DNA of 64,000 nucleotides. It comes from Bacteriovoracaceae bacterium. Its GTDB lineage: Bacteria > Bdellovibrionota > Bacteriovoracia > Bacteriovoracales > Bacteriovoracaceae. A program made the translations under genes and the position numbers. The DNA is taken from contig JABIHA010000094.1 in NCBI GenBank assembly GCA_018649885.1, positions 55,555 to 119,554 on the forward strand, written 5' to 3'. This document shows positions 26,622 through 36,070 of this stretch, one piece after another (within the stretch, counting starts at the first letter, position 1; each line of letters opens with the position of its first letter). The notes under the pieces are model-generated. The model was not told where the DNA came from, did no database searches, and saw only the letters and a program-made list of their open reading frames with translations.

Positions 26622-28233
26622 TTCTAAAATTAAATTTACTCCGCTAGGAGGAGTTGCTGAAATTGGCTCTAACATGATGCTAGTTGAAAGCGAAAAGAGC
26701 TGCATTCTCATAGACTCTGGAATTCTTTTTCCCTATGAAAGCCTCTTTGACATCGACTACCTCATTCCAGATATGTCTGTACTTGATAAAAAAAAGGTTA
26801 CCGATATAATCTATACCCACGGACATGAAGACCATATTGGAGCAGTTCCACATATTATTGAAAAATTTCCAAAGATAAAAATCCACTGCTCTAGCCTCAC
26901 CAGAAAATTTTTACTTAAAAGATTGTGGAGTGACCAGTCCATGCCAGAAATCTCTCTTTTTGATGATCAATCAGAAATTGAGTTCGATGACTTTGTCGTG
27001 CACCCTATCCACGTTAATCACTCAATCCCACAAACATTTGGGCTCCATTTTAAAATCAGCAAAAAGAGTATTTTTTATGCTTCAGATTTTAAAGTGGTAA
27101 AAGATTGTGTCTATGAAAAGGATTTTGATTTTAAAAGACTGGAAGAGCTATCAAAGGATTGCAAACAAAGAACACTCTTTGCTGATTCAACCAATATTTT
27201 AAAAAGGCAGGATTCTCTTTCCGAAACGGATCTGGTGGAGCCCATTAAAAAAATCATTAAAACTGCAAAACACTGGTCTTATATAACCTTTTTTTCCTCA
27301 AATATTTATCGACTCAAATCGATTTTGACAATTTCCAAAGAACTTGGAAAACAAGTCGTTCTATACGGCCGCTCAGTACAGGATAATTTTGATATCGCTA
27401 GAGACGAAGGAATTATTGGAGAAGATCTAGCAAAAGTCATTACCCCCTTTGCGGAAGTTAAAAAAGATCATAAAAATTTAGTCATCTGTCTTTCAGGTTG
27501 CCAAGGAGACTTTAGAGGAGCGCTAAATAGAGTTAGTAGTGGTGCACATCCAGTATTTAAAATTAGAAAAGATGATCAATTAATATATAGTGCCAAATCC
27601 ATTCCTGGAAACGAATCAACCGTAACCAGGCTCTTTAATCGAATAGTGGATTCAAAGGGAATCGTTTATACAGATTTTGAAGGTGAAATTCACGCCTCAG
27701 GCCATGCATCCAGAGAGGATTTAATTAATTTAATTTCTCGCTACGGGCCAAACCACTACATTCCTATCCATGGAAGCTCATACTTTCTTGAAAAAAACAT
27801 TGAGCTTTCAAAAAGTGAATTCCCTAAAGTTAAAACTCATTCCATGAGAAATCACCACGAGCTTTGCTTTGATAGTGATAAGGGATGGAAAATAAAAGAA
27901 AAGGAGATCCTCCCTCCAAAGCTAATATATTCAAAGAATACCACTATCGATAGAAAGACTATTTCACAGAGAAGAAAAATTGCACAGGCAGGCCTTGTAC
28001 TCATAAATATTTCGATTTCGCGTGGAGCCAATCTTGAGATTGACCCCATTGGACTGCCCGAAGAAGCAAACGAGCTCTGCGAGCTCCTAAGTTCTGAAAT
28101 CTCGGAAATCTTTCTTGTTAAAACTAAAAGGTTGAGCCAGAATGATTTAAAAGAGGAGATTAGAATTTTTGCACGAAAATTTTTATCCACACACCTTGGT
28201 AAAAAACCAATTGTGCGAGTTAGTCTTTTTTAA
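26611..28233 (+). CDS. rnj: ribonuclease J
   Basis: The start is set at the ATG at 26611 (overlapping the udk stop), where the family sequence KFTPLGGVAEIG begins 6 residues in; upstream in-frame codons lie inside udk. Beta-CASP metallo-lactamase motifs are complete: THGHEDHIGA (zinc site), VNHSIPQTFG, YASDFKV, ADSTN, SGCQGDFRGAL, IPGNE, HASGHAS and IPIHG. It is a 5'-3' exo/endonuclease of RNA turnover. At 540 residues its C-terminal dimerisation domain is present. It is followed 3 bases later by the B-box protein gene. Confidence 0.92.
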   Translation: MSANSKIKFTPLGGVAEIGSNMMLVESEKSCILIDSGILFPYESLFDIDYLIPDMSVLDKKKVTDIIYTHGHEDHIGAVPHIIEKFPKIKIHCSSLTRKFLLKRLWSDQSMPEISLFDDQSEIEFDDFVVHPIHVNHSIPQTFGLHFKISKKSIFYASDFKVVKDCVYEKDFDFKRLEELSKDCKQRTLFADSTNILKRQDSLSETDLVEPIKKIIKTAKHWSYITFFSSNIYRLKSILTISKELGKQVVLYGRSVQDNFDIARDEGIIGEDLAKVITPFAEVKKDHKNLVICLSGCQGDFRGALNRVSSGAHPVFKIRKDDQLIYSAKSIPGNESTVTRLFNRIVDSKGIVYTDFEGEIHASGHASREDLINLISRYGPNHYIPIHGSSYFLEKNIELSKSEFPKVKTHSMRNHHELCFDSDKGWKIKEKEILPPKLIYSKNTTIDRKTISQRRKIAQAGLVLINISISRGANLEIDPIGLPEEANELCELLSSEISEIFLVKTKRLSQNDLKEEIRIFARKFLSTHLGKKPIVRVSLF

Positions 28234-28236
28234 TAC

Positions 28237-28767
28237 ATGGAATTTTTAACTGTTATTTTCGTAATTTTCACCTGCCTTTCCACCACAATTCTTGCTGTGA
28301 TTCTTTATCTCATTTACAAAAATCAAGTTCAGCTCAATATGATCTTAAAAAAAGAAAGTCCTACAGAAAACCCTGTAGAACATAAAAGAGTTTCCACTAC
28401 AACCTGTGTGAATCATCCCGACAATAGAGCAAAGGGATCCTGCAGTATTTGTGAAAGTTACTATTGTGAACTATGCCTTCGGCAAAAAGTTAATATTCCC
28501 GTTTGCAGTGACCACCTATCCATCGTCACCGACAATAAGTGGATTCCTGTTAAAACAATCTACTCAACACCCGACAATCCTGAAAATGGCCTCGAGTTCC
28601 ACGACCTAAAAAGATTTCACTGGAAGGAAAACCAAATCCCCTCCTATATCGAAACCCAGTACAAAATCAATCTAGACAACGAAGCAATCGAAAGCTTCAT
28701 CACCCTCTACACTACAGAAAAGCATCTCTCCTTGTTCACAAAAAAAAGCACCGATAAAAATGCCTAA
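28237..28767 (+). CDS. membrane-anchored B-box-type zinc-finger protein
   Basis: One N-terminal membrane helix (about residues 4-27) is followed by a zinc-binding module with Cys/His spacing CVNHPDNRAKGSCSICESYY, then CELC and CSDH, which is the pattern of a B-box finger. The C-terminal 90 residues are predicted soluble and contain a WKENQIPSYIETQYKI segment. B-box domains are known mainly as protein-interaction modules in eukaryotes but also occur in bacterial membrane proteins. Its ATG is 3 bases after the rnj stop, so it is almost surely co-transcribed and possibly linked in function. No closer identification is possible. Confidence 0.75.
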   Translation: MEFLTVIFVIFTCLSTTILAVILYLIYKNQVQLNMILKKESPTENPVEHKRVSTTTCVNHPDNRAKGSCSICESYYCELCLRQKVNIPVCSDHLSIVTDNKWIPVKTIYSTPDNPENGLEFHDLKRFHWKENQIPSYIETQYKINLDNEAIESFITLYTTEKHLSLFTKKSTDKNA

Positions 28768-28905
28768 TAATTCATTTCTTTAAACACTTCATCCTAGTGA
28801 AATTAATGCGACGTCCCCAAAAATGCTTCGCTTAGATTAATATTTAACACTTGAAATTGTAAAAAATTTAAAGGCATTCTATTCAAGAATAATCCAATTT
28901 ATTTA

Positions 28906-28927
28906 TTAATTAATTAATTAATTAATT
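28906..28927. repeat. TTAA tetranucleotide microsatellite
   Basis: Five perfect TTAA units plus TT, extended at the 5' side by a partial unit. It ends 29 bases before the ATG of the small secreted protein, inside or next to its promoter spacer. Slippage could change promoter spacing. Confidence 0.7.
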
Positions 28928-28956
28928 CTAAATTATTTGCTAACAAAGGAAAACTC

Positions 28957-29232
28957 ATGAAATTTATTTTAACATGTCTATTCGCAGTATTATCTATTAA
29001 CCTCTTTGCGTATTCTGATTCTAGTAACAACCTCATTTCCCATGAGATCTCTTCGAAACCCGGTTCAAAAACAGATCAAGAGCTTAGTGAGCAATGTAAA
29101 TCTGAATTAAAGAAAAAGTTTAAAGAAAGATTACACGGAAAAGGGCTGTATTATCTAAGTATTAAAGAAAGCCATTTCCATGACGATCAAGGAAAAAGAA
29201 ACTGTATTTGTCGTGCAAATGTTTTCTTATAA
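28957..29232 (+). CDS. small secreted protein, about 91 residues
   Basis: A clear Sec signal (MKFILTCLFAVLSINLFAYS, cleavage near residue 18-20) and a basic, His- and Lys-containing mature part with three Cys residues (C47, and the pair in NCICRANV). A Shine-Dalgarno AAAGGA precedes the ATG. The Cys pattern suggests a disulfide-bonded periplasmic or exported peptide. I do not recognise a family. It sits alone behind a TTAA repeat. Confidence 0.7.
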   Translation: MKFILTCLFAVLSINLFAYSDSSNNLISHEISSKPGSKTDQELSEQCKSELKKKFKERLHGKGLYYLSIKESHFHDDQGKRNCICRANVFL

Positions 29233-29259
29233 TAAAAAACCTGAATAAATCCAAATTTA

Positions 29260-30102
29260 TCAAATAAAATGGTAGTGCATACTTTCACCGATTTTTTTGT
29301 ATCCGATTTTTCGATAAATGGAATTTGAAGTGGGATTTAAAAGGTCGGTAAATAAGTTGCACTTTTTCTTACCGCTTTCCAGTACTCGCTTCGATAAATA
29401 AGCAGTAACTAAACTGCCATAGCCATTTCCTCTATGGTGCTCAGGGGTGAATACCATTGAAATGGTCGCTGCATTTTTTGATTCCCTGGCCACTGCTGCC
29501 ATTGATACAATTTCGCCACTTTTAAGTTTCCAAACATAGAGAGTTTTGTTTCTAATTTGCCTGTTAAGAATTTCAATGTACCTCTTATCAACTTCTTGCT
29601 CTTCTGGAAAACAATCTCTGACAAATCCCTCAACAAGGACTGTTAATTTATCTAGGTCGCGCTCGTCAGCAAAAACAAGTTCTCCGCCACTATTTTTTGG
29701 AAGTTTTACCTCTAGTAGCTCATAAATACCTTGGTGCATTCCTAAATTAGTCTTCGAGCTCCACTGCTTTGAAAAAAGGGAGCTAGGCTTTGAAGGGCCA
29801 ACCACCCCCTTAAGGGTAATATTTTCTTTTTTAAAAAATTCACAAAGATGGATTATCCCTCCATCAATAATTCTTGAAACCACCAAAGGCCTTGATGGGT
29901 TTGAGAGCAATGCTTGCCCTGCTAATTTACCATTTTGGATTATTGAAAGAAAAAGTGGGTCACTCGCTTCTATTTCACTTTTCTGGATACCACACGCAAG
30001 GCCTAGAATTAAATTATTTATAGATTCACTTTTAAGTAAGTGCTCTTCATTACGAAAAAGAAAGTCATTTGCTGTTTTAAATTTCTCTATTTTAAAGTCC
30101 AT
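29260..30102 (-). CDS. GNAT-family N-acetyltransferase
   Basis: The last 140 residues form a GNAT domain with VFTPEHHRGNGYGSLVTAYLS (acetyl-CoA-binding RGxGxG loop) and the C-terminal NSIYRKIGYKKIGE. The first 130 residues look like a degenerate second domain, as in tandem-GNAT proteins. The start is set at the ATG at 30102; a TTG at 30114 lies inside the T-run of the ftsZ terminator. There are only 10 bases between that terminator and the ATG, so no separate promoter fits; readthrough or an upstream promoter inside ftsZ is needed. The substrate is unknown. Confidence 0.8.
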   Translation of the reverse strand: MDFKIEKFKTANDFLFRNEEHLLKSESINNLILGLACGIQKSEIEASDPLFLSIIQNGKLAGQALLSNPSRPLVVSRIIDGGIIHLCEFFKKENITLKGVVGPSKPSSLFSKQWSSKTNLGMHQGIYELLEVKLPKNSGGELVFADERDLDKLTVLVEGFVRDCFPEEQEVDKRYIEILNRQIRNKTLYVWKLKSGEIVSMAAVARESKNAATISMVFTPEHHRGNGYGSLVTAYLSKRVLESGKKKCNLFTDLLNPTSNSIYRKIGYKKIGESMHYHFI

Positions 30103-30114
30103 CTTTTCTACCAA

Positions 30115-30142
30115 AAAAAAGCTCCCAAATGGGAGCTTTTTT
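30115..30142 (-). terminator. terminator of the division gene cluster (after ftsZ)
   Basis: AAAAAAGCTCCC, loop of four bases, GGGAGCTTTTTT: a perfect 12-bp arm that works on both strands. It lies 22 bases after the ftsZ stop and 12 bases before the GNAT start. Confidence 0.92.
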
Positions 30143-30164
30143 CATCATTCAAACTATTAGTAAT

Positions 30165-31688
30165 CTAGTTTTTCATTGAATCATTGCGAGTGCGCTCATC
30201 ACGACGAAGATATGAAGGAGTATCAAACTCGTCTTCTTCGAAGTTTATGAAGCCTAGTCTCTCGGCAATAGTCTTACCCTTACTTCCGGCTGCATCTTTT
30301 GGTCCATCATATGTATTAAGATTTCCAGAATTTGCATCTCTTCTTTCAGACATTCTTTCATCAACATCCATGGACTTTCCATGATCGTATTTTGCTGCTG
30401 CTTCTTTAATTGATTGAGCTAAGTTACTTGGTGCCTGTCCCCGATTTGATTGAGCCTCATATTCCATATTAGTAGGAGCATCATCCATCATCTGCATTTG
30501 ATCGTCTTCTCTACGATATTCAGTGGTAGCAGCTTCTCTGGCTTCCATTCTTTCTGGAGCCACGTGGACAATCTCTTCTTCATATTGAGGTTCTGAATAA
30601 TTTCCAGTAGAAGCACTCATATAAGTATTAGCAGCTGGCCCTTGCATATCCATTTGAGCATCTATATTTTCTCTTACTTCTGTTCTTCTCGGACTTGGTC
30701 TGTTTGCAAGCATATCTTTTTCTCTTCCGCCAAGACCTGTTGCAATTACAGTTACTTTGATTTCATCATTCATATTGTCATCAATAACAGTTCCAAAGAT
30801 GATTTCGGCATCTTCATCTGCTGCTTCCATGATCAGTGTAACCGCTTCATTGGTTTCAAAAGTTGTTAAACTTGCGTTACCAGTGATGTTGATGATAATT
30901 CCTGTAGCCCCATTGATGCTAATATCTTCAAGCAGTGGTGAGCTAATGGCTTCAGTAGCAGCTTTGATCGCCCTTTCCTCTCCGCTACATACTCCAGTTC
31001 CCATAAGGGCAAGACCCTTATTGGCCATCACTGTTGCAACATCGGCAAAGTCAGCATTAATAAGACCTGTATTATTAATTAAATCAGAAATACCTTGAAC
31101 GGCATGAAGCAGAACCTCATCCGCCTTCTTAAAAGTATCTATCAACGATAGACTTTCACCTGCAAGGTATAAAAGTCTTTGATTAGGAATCGTAATAAGG
31201 GAATCCACACACTCTTCAAGAGATACAATCCCACTTTCAGCTTGCTTGAATCTTTTCTTTCCTTCAAATAAGAAAGGCTTAGTCACAACACCAACTGTCA
31301 GTGCACCCAACTCTTTTGCAAGTTTTGCAATTATTGGCCCTGCGCCTGTTCCTGTGCCTCCGCCCATCCCAGCAGTAACAAAAACCATATCAGCACCCTC
31401 GAGTACCTGACTTAGAGTTTCATATTCCTCAAGAGCAGCTTTGCGACCTATTTCAGGATTTGCTCCCGCTCCGAGTCCCTTGGTAATCTCCGATCCCAAC
31501 TGAACCTTTGTTGGGGCCATGCTCGCATTCAATGCCTGTGAGTCAGTATTTGCCACAATATATTCAACGCCAGATAATCCAGCTTTAATCATTGTATTTA
31601 CAGCATTACAGCCACCGCCCCCAACTCCAATAACTTTTATCTTTGCTCCGGTCGCACTAACATTTTCGCCATCAGATATTTCAAACAT
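30165..31688 (-). CDS. ftsZ: cell division GTPase FtsZ
   Basis: The start is set at the ATG at 31688, which has GGAGGAG 4 bases upstream; a longer frame from 31724 would run into the end of ftsA. The tubulin signature [10 protein letters not shown] and the [10 protein letters not shown] loop are intact, as is the NTDSQAL motif. The C-terminal 190 residues form a long disordered linker rich in Met, Gln, Glu and Arg, ending in the conserved [11 protein letters not shown] peptide that binds FtsA. The protein has about 507 residues, longer than usual because of the linker. It ends the cluster. Confidence 0.96.
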   Translation of the reverse strand: MFEISDGENVSATGAKIKVIGVGGGGCNAVNTMIKAGLSGVEYIVANTDSQALNASMAPTKVQLGSEITKGLGAGANPEIGRKAALEEYETLSQVLEGADMVFVTAGMGGGTGTGAGPIIAKLAKELGALTVGVVTKPFLFEGKKRFKQAESGIVSLEECVDSLITIPNQRLLYLAGESLSLIDTFKKADEVLLHAVQGISDLINNTGLINADFADVATVMANKGLALMGTGVCSGEERAIKAATEAISSPLLEDISINGATGIIINITGNASLTTFETNEAVTLIMEAADEDAEIIFGTVIDDNMNDEIKVTVIATGLGGREKDMLANRPSPRRTEVRENIDAQMDMQGPAANTYMSASTGNYSEPQYEEEIVHVAPERMEAREAATTEYRREDDQMQMMDDAPTNMEYEAQSNRGQAPSNLAQSIKEAAAKYDHGKSMDVDERMSERRDANSGNLNTYDGPKDAAGSKGKTIAERLGFINFEEDEFDTPSYLRRDERTRNDSMKN

Positions 31689-31701
31689 ATACTCCTCCAC
31701 A

Positions 31702-32940
31702 TTAAAAAATTTCTTTAAGAACATTTTTCATTGAATTGCTCAAGCGAGCAATTATATCACTTTGCTTAACTAAGCTGTTATCTTTTTCAACATTTGCTTT
31801 TGAAAGTTTATGCGACTCCAGCAGTAAACCAATTGCTGTGGAATACTTTGGACTTTGCATAATATTAGTCATTCCACCAAGAGATTTCGGATGTCCTATT
31901 TTCACAGGTATCTCTAGTACATACTCTCCAAGCTCAACAATACCTTTAATTAAAGAGCCTCCGCCTGTGAAAATTATTCCACCGGCTATTTCATGCTCAC
32001 TAACTTTTTCATCTAGAATTTCTTTTATGGTTCGAAGTAACTCTTCTGCGCGAGCTTCGAGTACCTTTGTCACTATTTTAAGTGGCACATCCCGAGGTTT
32101 TGTTCCGACAATACCTTGGGCTTGTATCAATTTTGACTGGTTCGTTTTCTCTGGGATTACACAGCCGAGCTCTGTTTTTATTCTCTCTGCTTCTATATGA
32201 GAAATTTTTAGCGCTACTGATAAGTCATTAGTGAAGTGTTGGCCGCCAACTGGAATAATTTGTGAATGTAGTAAACATCCATTACTCCAAATTGCCACGT
32301 CAGTTGTTCCACCACCAATATCAACAAGTACTACTCCCAATTCTTTTTCTTCTTCAGATAAAACTGATTCCGAAGAGGCTATTGGTTGGAGCACAATTTT
32401 AATGGGAATGACACCTGACTCTTCAACACACTTAACAAGGTTTTGTATAAGAGAGACAGCTCCCGTGACAATATGAACTTTTACTTCGAGCCGAACGCCA
32501 AACATTCCAATAGGGTTTTTAATACCTTTTGAATTATCAACTTTAAACTCTTGCGGGATAACATGGATTATTTCTCTGTCCGAAGGCATGACAACTGCTT
32601 TTGCAGCTTCAACTACCCGGTGAACATCTTCAAGCGTAACCTCTTCACCTCTAACAGCAACAACGCCAGAGCTATTAAAGCTATAGATATGATTTCCAGC
32701 AACACCGACACTTACTTGGTCGATTTCTACGCCGGCCATAAGCTTTGCTTGCTCGAGAGATTTTTGAATTGATACAATTGTCTGGTCGATATTTACGACC
32801 GCACCTTTTTTAAGGCCTTGACTTGGATGAGAGCCCACTCCAATTATTTCTAGTTCTGAATTATCGTTTTGAAAACCGATGACGGTGCAGACTTTAGTAG
32901 TGCCAATATCTAAGCCAACTTTGACTTCTCTTTCAATCAT
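31702..32940 (-). CDS. ftsA: cell division protein FtsA
   Basis: An actin-like ATPase with [15 protein letters not shown] (phosphate 1), [13 protein letters not shown] (phosphate 2) and [11 protein letters not shown] (adenosine) motifs. The C-terminus ends in an amphipathic helix [12 protein letters not shown] that anchors it to the membrane. At 412 residues it has normal length. It tethers FtsZ rings to the inner membrane. The gene starts after a 91-base gap behind ftsQ, the widest gap inside the cluster, and ftsZ follows 13 bases later. Confidence 0.95.
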   Translation of the reverse strand: MIEREVKVGLDIGTTKVCTVIGFQNDNSELEIIGVGSHPSQGLKKGAVVNIDQTIVSIQKSLEQAKLMAGVEIDQVSVGVAGNHIYSFNSSGVVAVRGEEVTLEDVHRVVEAAKAVVMPSDREIIHVIPQEFKVDNSKGIKNPIGMFGVRLEVKVHIVTGAVSLIQNLVKCVEESGVIPIKIVLQPIASSESVLSEEEKELGVVLVDIGGGTTDVAIWSNGCLLHSQIIPVGGQHFTNDLSVALKISHIEAERIKTELGCVIPEKTNQSKLIQAQGIVGTKPRDVPLKIVTKVLEARAEELLRTIKEILDEKVSEHEIAGGIIFTGGGSLIKGIVELGEYVLEIPVKIGHPKSLGGMTNIMQSPKYSTAIGLLLESHKLSKANVEKDNSLVKQSDIIARLSNSMKNVLKEIF

Positions 32941-32967
32941 GAGATTCCCTTCTCACTCGCGCACATT

Positions 32968-33017
32968 GATGGAAAGATGGATTCATTCCATCCCATTGTT
33001 TAGGATAATACCCTAAA
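32968..33017 (-). promoter_or_regulatory. two small hairpins in the ftsQ-ftsA gap
   Basis: GATGGAA/TTCCATC (32968-32992) and TTTAGG/CCTAAA (32999-33017). They occupy the only real gap in the cluster and could limit or adjust ftsA-ftsZ expression relative to the upstream genes. No clear promoter was found. Confidence 0.35.
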
Positions 33018-33031
33018 CCCCTTTATATATC

Positions 33032-33790
33032 CTAGGAATTGTCTGAGAACTTGACAACAACTTTCTTTGAGTTTGAAAGATTTATAATAAGTGGAACCCT
33101 ACGCTTCTTCTCCATATAAGAAATAAGCTTTTGAAGTTTTAATACTTTAGTCTTCCACTCTGCCTTTCCAAGGAATGCACTTGAAGGCTTTCCTCTAACT
33201 GACAATATAATTGTCAGAGCATTGTCATCAGATATTATCATCTCTGCTAACTTTGAGCGAAACTTGTCTTTTACTAATTTTATCAAGTATGCCAATTTTT
33301 TTTGAAGTTCAATATCGAGCCTCGAAAGTGGGATGGATATTACCGGAAGCTCTTTTTTGAGTTTTTTCTCGCCCCTTAGTAGGACCTCATAAGTGGGATC
33401 AAATAACTCACCATTTTCAACAAGTATTGCGCTATATCCCTCTTGTCCCTCTTCTTTATATACCTGAACCTTGAGAAGTGGGGCCGGACATTCATAAAAA
33501 AACGTCAGGAAATTGGAAACTTGGTTGTATTTAATTTTATAAGAGGACAGGAAGTGCTTCTCTTTTAGACCTTCTCTTATAAATTTCTTCTTTAAACTTC
33601 TAAGCGACTTTGTTCTTTCATACTCAGACAAAAGCTCGAGGGTTAGATTGCCAACGACCCTTGAGGGACAGCTTCCAAAGTAGGTTTTGTAATTTATTGA
33701 ACGCTTTTTCATCATCGGCTTAGAAAAAGCTGATAAGGATACAGCAAATAATAGGCTTAAAATCAAAATAATTCTATGAACCCTATTCAA
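33032..33790 (-). CDS. ftsQ: FtsQ/DivIB-like division protein (divergent)
   Basis: Position between murB and ftsA, one N-terminal hydrophobic segment (about residues 6-24), and a C-terminal beta-rich domain ending in SKKVVVKFSDNS (as FtsQ ends in VDVRF-type strands) support FtsQ. The cytoplasmic tail is only about 5 residues, where FtsQ often has 20 or more, and the hydrophobic segment ends in SAFS like a cleavable signal. It may therefore be a secreted variant rather than a bitopic protein. Its start overlaps murB by 8 bases. Sequence motifs of FtsQ are weak, so the call rests mainly on gene order. Confidence 0.65.
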   Translation of the reverse strand: MNRVHRIILILSLLFAVSLSAFSKPMMKKRSINYKTYFGSCPSRVVGNLTLELLSEYERTKSLRSLKKKFIREGLKEKHFLSSYKIKYNQVSNFLTFFYECPAPLLKVQVYKEEGQEGYSAILVENGELFDPTYEVLLRGEKKLKKELPVISIPLSRLDIELQKKLAYLIKLVKDKFRSKLAEMIISDDNALTIILSVRGKPSSAFLGKAEWKTKVLKLQKLISYMEKKRRVPLIINLSNSKKVVVKFSDNS

Positions 33791-34676
33791 TTTTTACCTC
33801 TGGTTGAAATAAAACACCGTAGTATAGGTACAATTCATCGGAAACGAGCTCAACCATTTCCTTAAAACTATTATAGGAGGCATTTCCGATATTTTCCATA
33901 AAATTAGCGTGCTTGTGACTTATTCTTATGTCTCCTAAGGTAAATCCACTAAGTCCTAGGATATCGATACTCTTTCCGGCCCTTATTTGGTCATTATGGT
34001 TTTTAAAAACACAGCCACATGTCTTTGAATTCAATGGCTGCACATCACTTCTCCATCTCAGATAATTTTTAATTTTCTCTCCGAGACCAACTTCAACGCC
34101 TCGGTTTTTTAAGGTGACCTCAAAAATAATGTCACCTTCTTTTAAAAAATTACAACATCTGTATGAAAAAGATTTTTCATCTACTGAATATGAAACCGTC
34201 TCCCCTTCCTTACTTACGACTCTAACCTCTGTAGCGAGAGACCCAATTTCCCCCAAAGTCGTTCCGGCATTCATAAAAATGGCACCACCAAGAGTTGCAG
34301 GAATACCTGTGAAACTATCCCATCCCTTTAAATTGTACACAATTGCATGCTGTGTTAGCTGAACTAGATTTAGTGAAGCCGGAAGCCTATAACTTTCTTT
34401 TTTCTCTTTAAGAATATCTTTTTCAATTTCAAACTCGAGCTTTAAATAAATACCATCAAAGGATTGTGGAATAATTTGGTTGGCCCCCAACCCTAAAACC
34501 CTTACGCTGACTTGATTTTTATTTAACAGCACTTGAGCACTCTTTAGCTCATCAACACTTTTAATGGTGAGTAAACTCCCCGTTGCCCCGAGCTTAAAGG
34601 TGGTAAATGATGTTAAATCTGTTGATTCGGAAAATTGGTAGTTTTTTCTTAACTGACCTATGAGTTGATCGTTCAT
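33783..34676 (-). CDS. murB: UDP-N-acetylenolpyruvoylglucosamine reductase
   Basis: FAD-linked oxidoreductase with the flavin-binding GIPATLGGAIFMNAG and the active-site region KTCGCVFKNH. The usual catalytic Ser in the GSxFKNP motif is Cys here, a variant also known in other MurB proteins. At 297 residues it lacks the extra C-terminal domain of the E. coli type. It reduces enolpyruvyl-UDP-GlcNAc to UDP-MurNAc, the step bypassed by AmgK-MurU salvage. Overlaps murC by 4 and ftsQ by 8 bases. Confidence 0.92.
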   Translation of the reverse strand: MNDQLIGQLRKNYQFSESTDLTSFTTFKLGATGSLLTIKSVDELKSAQVLLNKNQVSVRVLGLGANQIIPQSFDGIYLKLEFEIEKDILKEKKESYRLPASLNLVQLTQHAIVYNLKGWDSFTGIPATLGGAIFMNAGTTLGEIGSLATEVRVVSKEGETVSYSVDEKSFSYRCCNFLKEGDIIFEVTLKNRGVEVGLGEKIKNYLRWRSDVQPLNSKTCGCVFKNHNDQIRAGKSIDILGLSGFTLGDIRISHKHANFMENIGNASYNSFKEMVELVSDELYLYYGVLFQPEVKIE

Positions 34677-36055
34677 TGCAAATTGCCAACGCTCTCTCGG
34701 GCGATTCTGCTAATTGAGCCCGCTCCCATCACTAGCACAATTGCGCTTTCACTTTGCAGTTCAGTAAGTAGGCCACCAATATCTTCCGCCTTATCAAGCA
34801 TTTGAGCGAGTCCTGGATGTAAGTTGTTTATATCCATCACCAGCCTATCAGAGTTAATACCAATGATTGGCTCCTCTCCGGCTGAATAAATTGGGGTTAT
34901 ATATACACTGTCAGCATTATTAAAGCTGTGTAACAAGTCTTTCCAACTATTTTCTATTCTCGAAAATCTGTGAGGCTGATAAACCACGATGACTTTTTTG
35001 TCCCTGGTTTTCCTGGCAGTTTCAATAGTCATTTGGATTTCAGTAGGGTGGTGAGCATAGTCATCCAAAACCTCAAAATCATTCTTAGTGTAGATTAAAT
35101 CAAATCTTCTTCCCACACCTCTGCATTTTTCAACACCCTTGATGATTTGATCAAAATCAAGATCCAGTTGATGTGCAATGGAAAGAGCACCTAGGGCATT
35201 ATACACATTGTGCTCTCCTGGAAGATTAATTTTAACTCTTCCAACATCTTCTCCCTGGTAGCACAGGTCAAACTCTGAACCAAATTCAAGATGACTTATA
35301 TTTGTTGCATAGTAATCATATTGATCTTTGTTTTTTTTGAGACCGAAAGTCACAATCGGACGTTTAATTTTCTTTAGTATTTGCTGGTTTCCTTTGTCAT
35401 CGATATTGAGTGCACATTTGCCATAAAAGGGAATTTTATTAGCAAACTTAACAAAGGATGAATGAAGCCGCTTTTCAGTACAATAGTACTCCATATGGTC
35501 GCATTCAATATTTGTGATAATTGAAAAAACAGGGCTGAGTAGTAGAAAAGTTCCATCAGACTCATCTGCTTCAGCAACAATAAAATCACCCTTGCCAACT
35601 TTTGCATGCCCACCAAGATTTTCAACAACACCACCAATGATGTGGGTCGGGTCTACATTGCATTCATGTAATATGGTTGCCAAAAAACTCGTAGTTGTCG
35701 TTTTCCCGTGTGTTCCAGCAACAGCTATTCCATATTTAAGTCGCATAAGTTCTGAGAGCATTTCTGCTCTTTGAATTAGAGGAACTCCCGATTTTTTTGC
35801 TGCTTCAAATTCTGGATTTGAACTAGGGATGGCCGAACTATAGACGACAACATCCGCACCACTTATGTGATCCTGATGGTGGCCAATTTTTACATCACAG
35901 CCCATTTTTTCTAGGCGAACAACGCTTGCTCCCCTAGCAATATCTGAACCTGAAACAAAATATCCTAGATTAACCAGCACCTCAGCGATACCGCTCATTC
36001 CAATACCACCAACGCCCACAAAGTGTACTTTGGTACGTTTCTTTCGTTTAAACAT
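34673..36055 (-). CDS. murC: UDP-MurNAc L-alanine ligase
   Basis: Mur ligase with the N-terminal HFVGVGGIGMSGIAEVL Rossmann motif, the ATP loop VAGTHGKTTTTSF, EADESDGTFL, NIECDHMEYY and YAHHPTEI. All are close to consensus, in contrast to MurD in the same cluster. At 460 residues it has normal length. It adds L-Ala to UDP-MurNAc, the first stem-peptide step, and would also accept UDP-MurNAc from salvage. It starts 15 bases after the ftsW stop, where murG usually stands. Confidence 0.95.
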   Translation of the reverse strand: MFKRKKRTKVHFVGVGGIGMSGIAEVLVNLGYFVSGSDIARGASVVRLEKMGCDVKIGHHQDHISGADVVVYSSAIPSSNPEFEAAKKSGVPLIQRAEMLSELMRLKYGIAVAGTHGKTTTTSFLATILHECNVDPTHIIGGVVENLGGHAKVGKGDFIVAEADESDGTFLLLSPVFSIITNIECDHMEYYCTEKRLHSSFVKFANKIPFYGKCALNIDDKGNQQILKKIKRPIVTFGLKKNKDQYDYYATNISHLEFGSEFDLCYQGEDVGRVKINLPGEHNVYNALGALSIAHQLDLDFDQIIKGVEKCRGVGRRFDLIYTKNDFEVLDDYAHHPTEIQMTIETARKTRDKKVIVVYQPHRFSRIENSWKDLLHSFNNADSVYITPIYSAGEEPIIGINSDRLVMDINNLHPGLAQMLDKAEDIGGLLTELQSESAIVLVMGAGSISRIARESVGNLQ

Positions 36056-36070
36056 TTTTTTCTTCTTTGA

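Noticed and set aside
28901..28930. CRISPR or other array at the TTAA repeat
   Set aside because: The unit is four bases without spacers; it is a simple microsatellite. No CRISPR array was found in the window.
30757..31098. 113-residue plus-strand frame inside ftsZ
   Set aside because: It is the antisense of a strongly conserved FtsZ region, and its Ser/Ala-rich product is typical of antisense shadows.
33783..34676. Cys in place of catalytic Ser in MurB as a novelty
   Set aside because: A Cys at this place is, to my knowledge, a known natural variant of MurB, so it was kept only as an annotation note.
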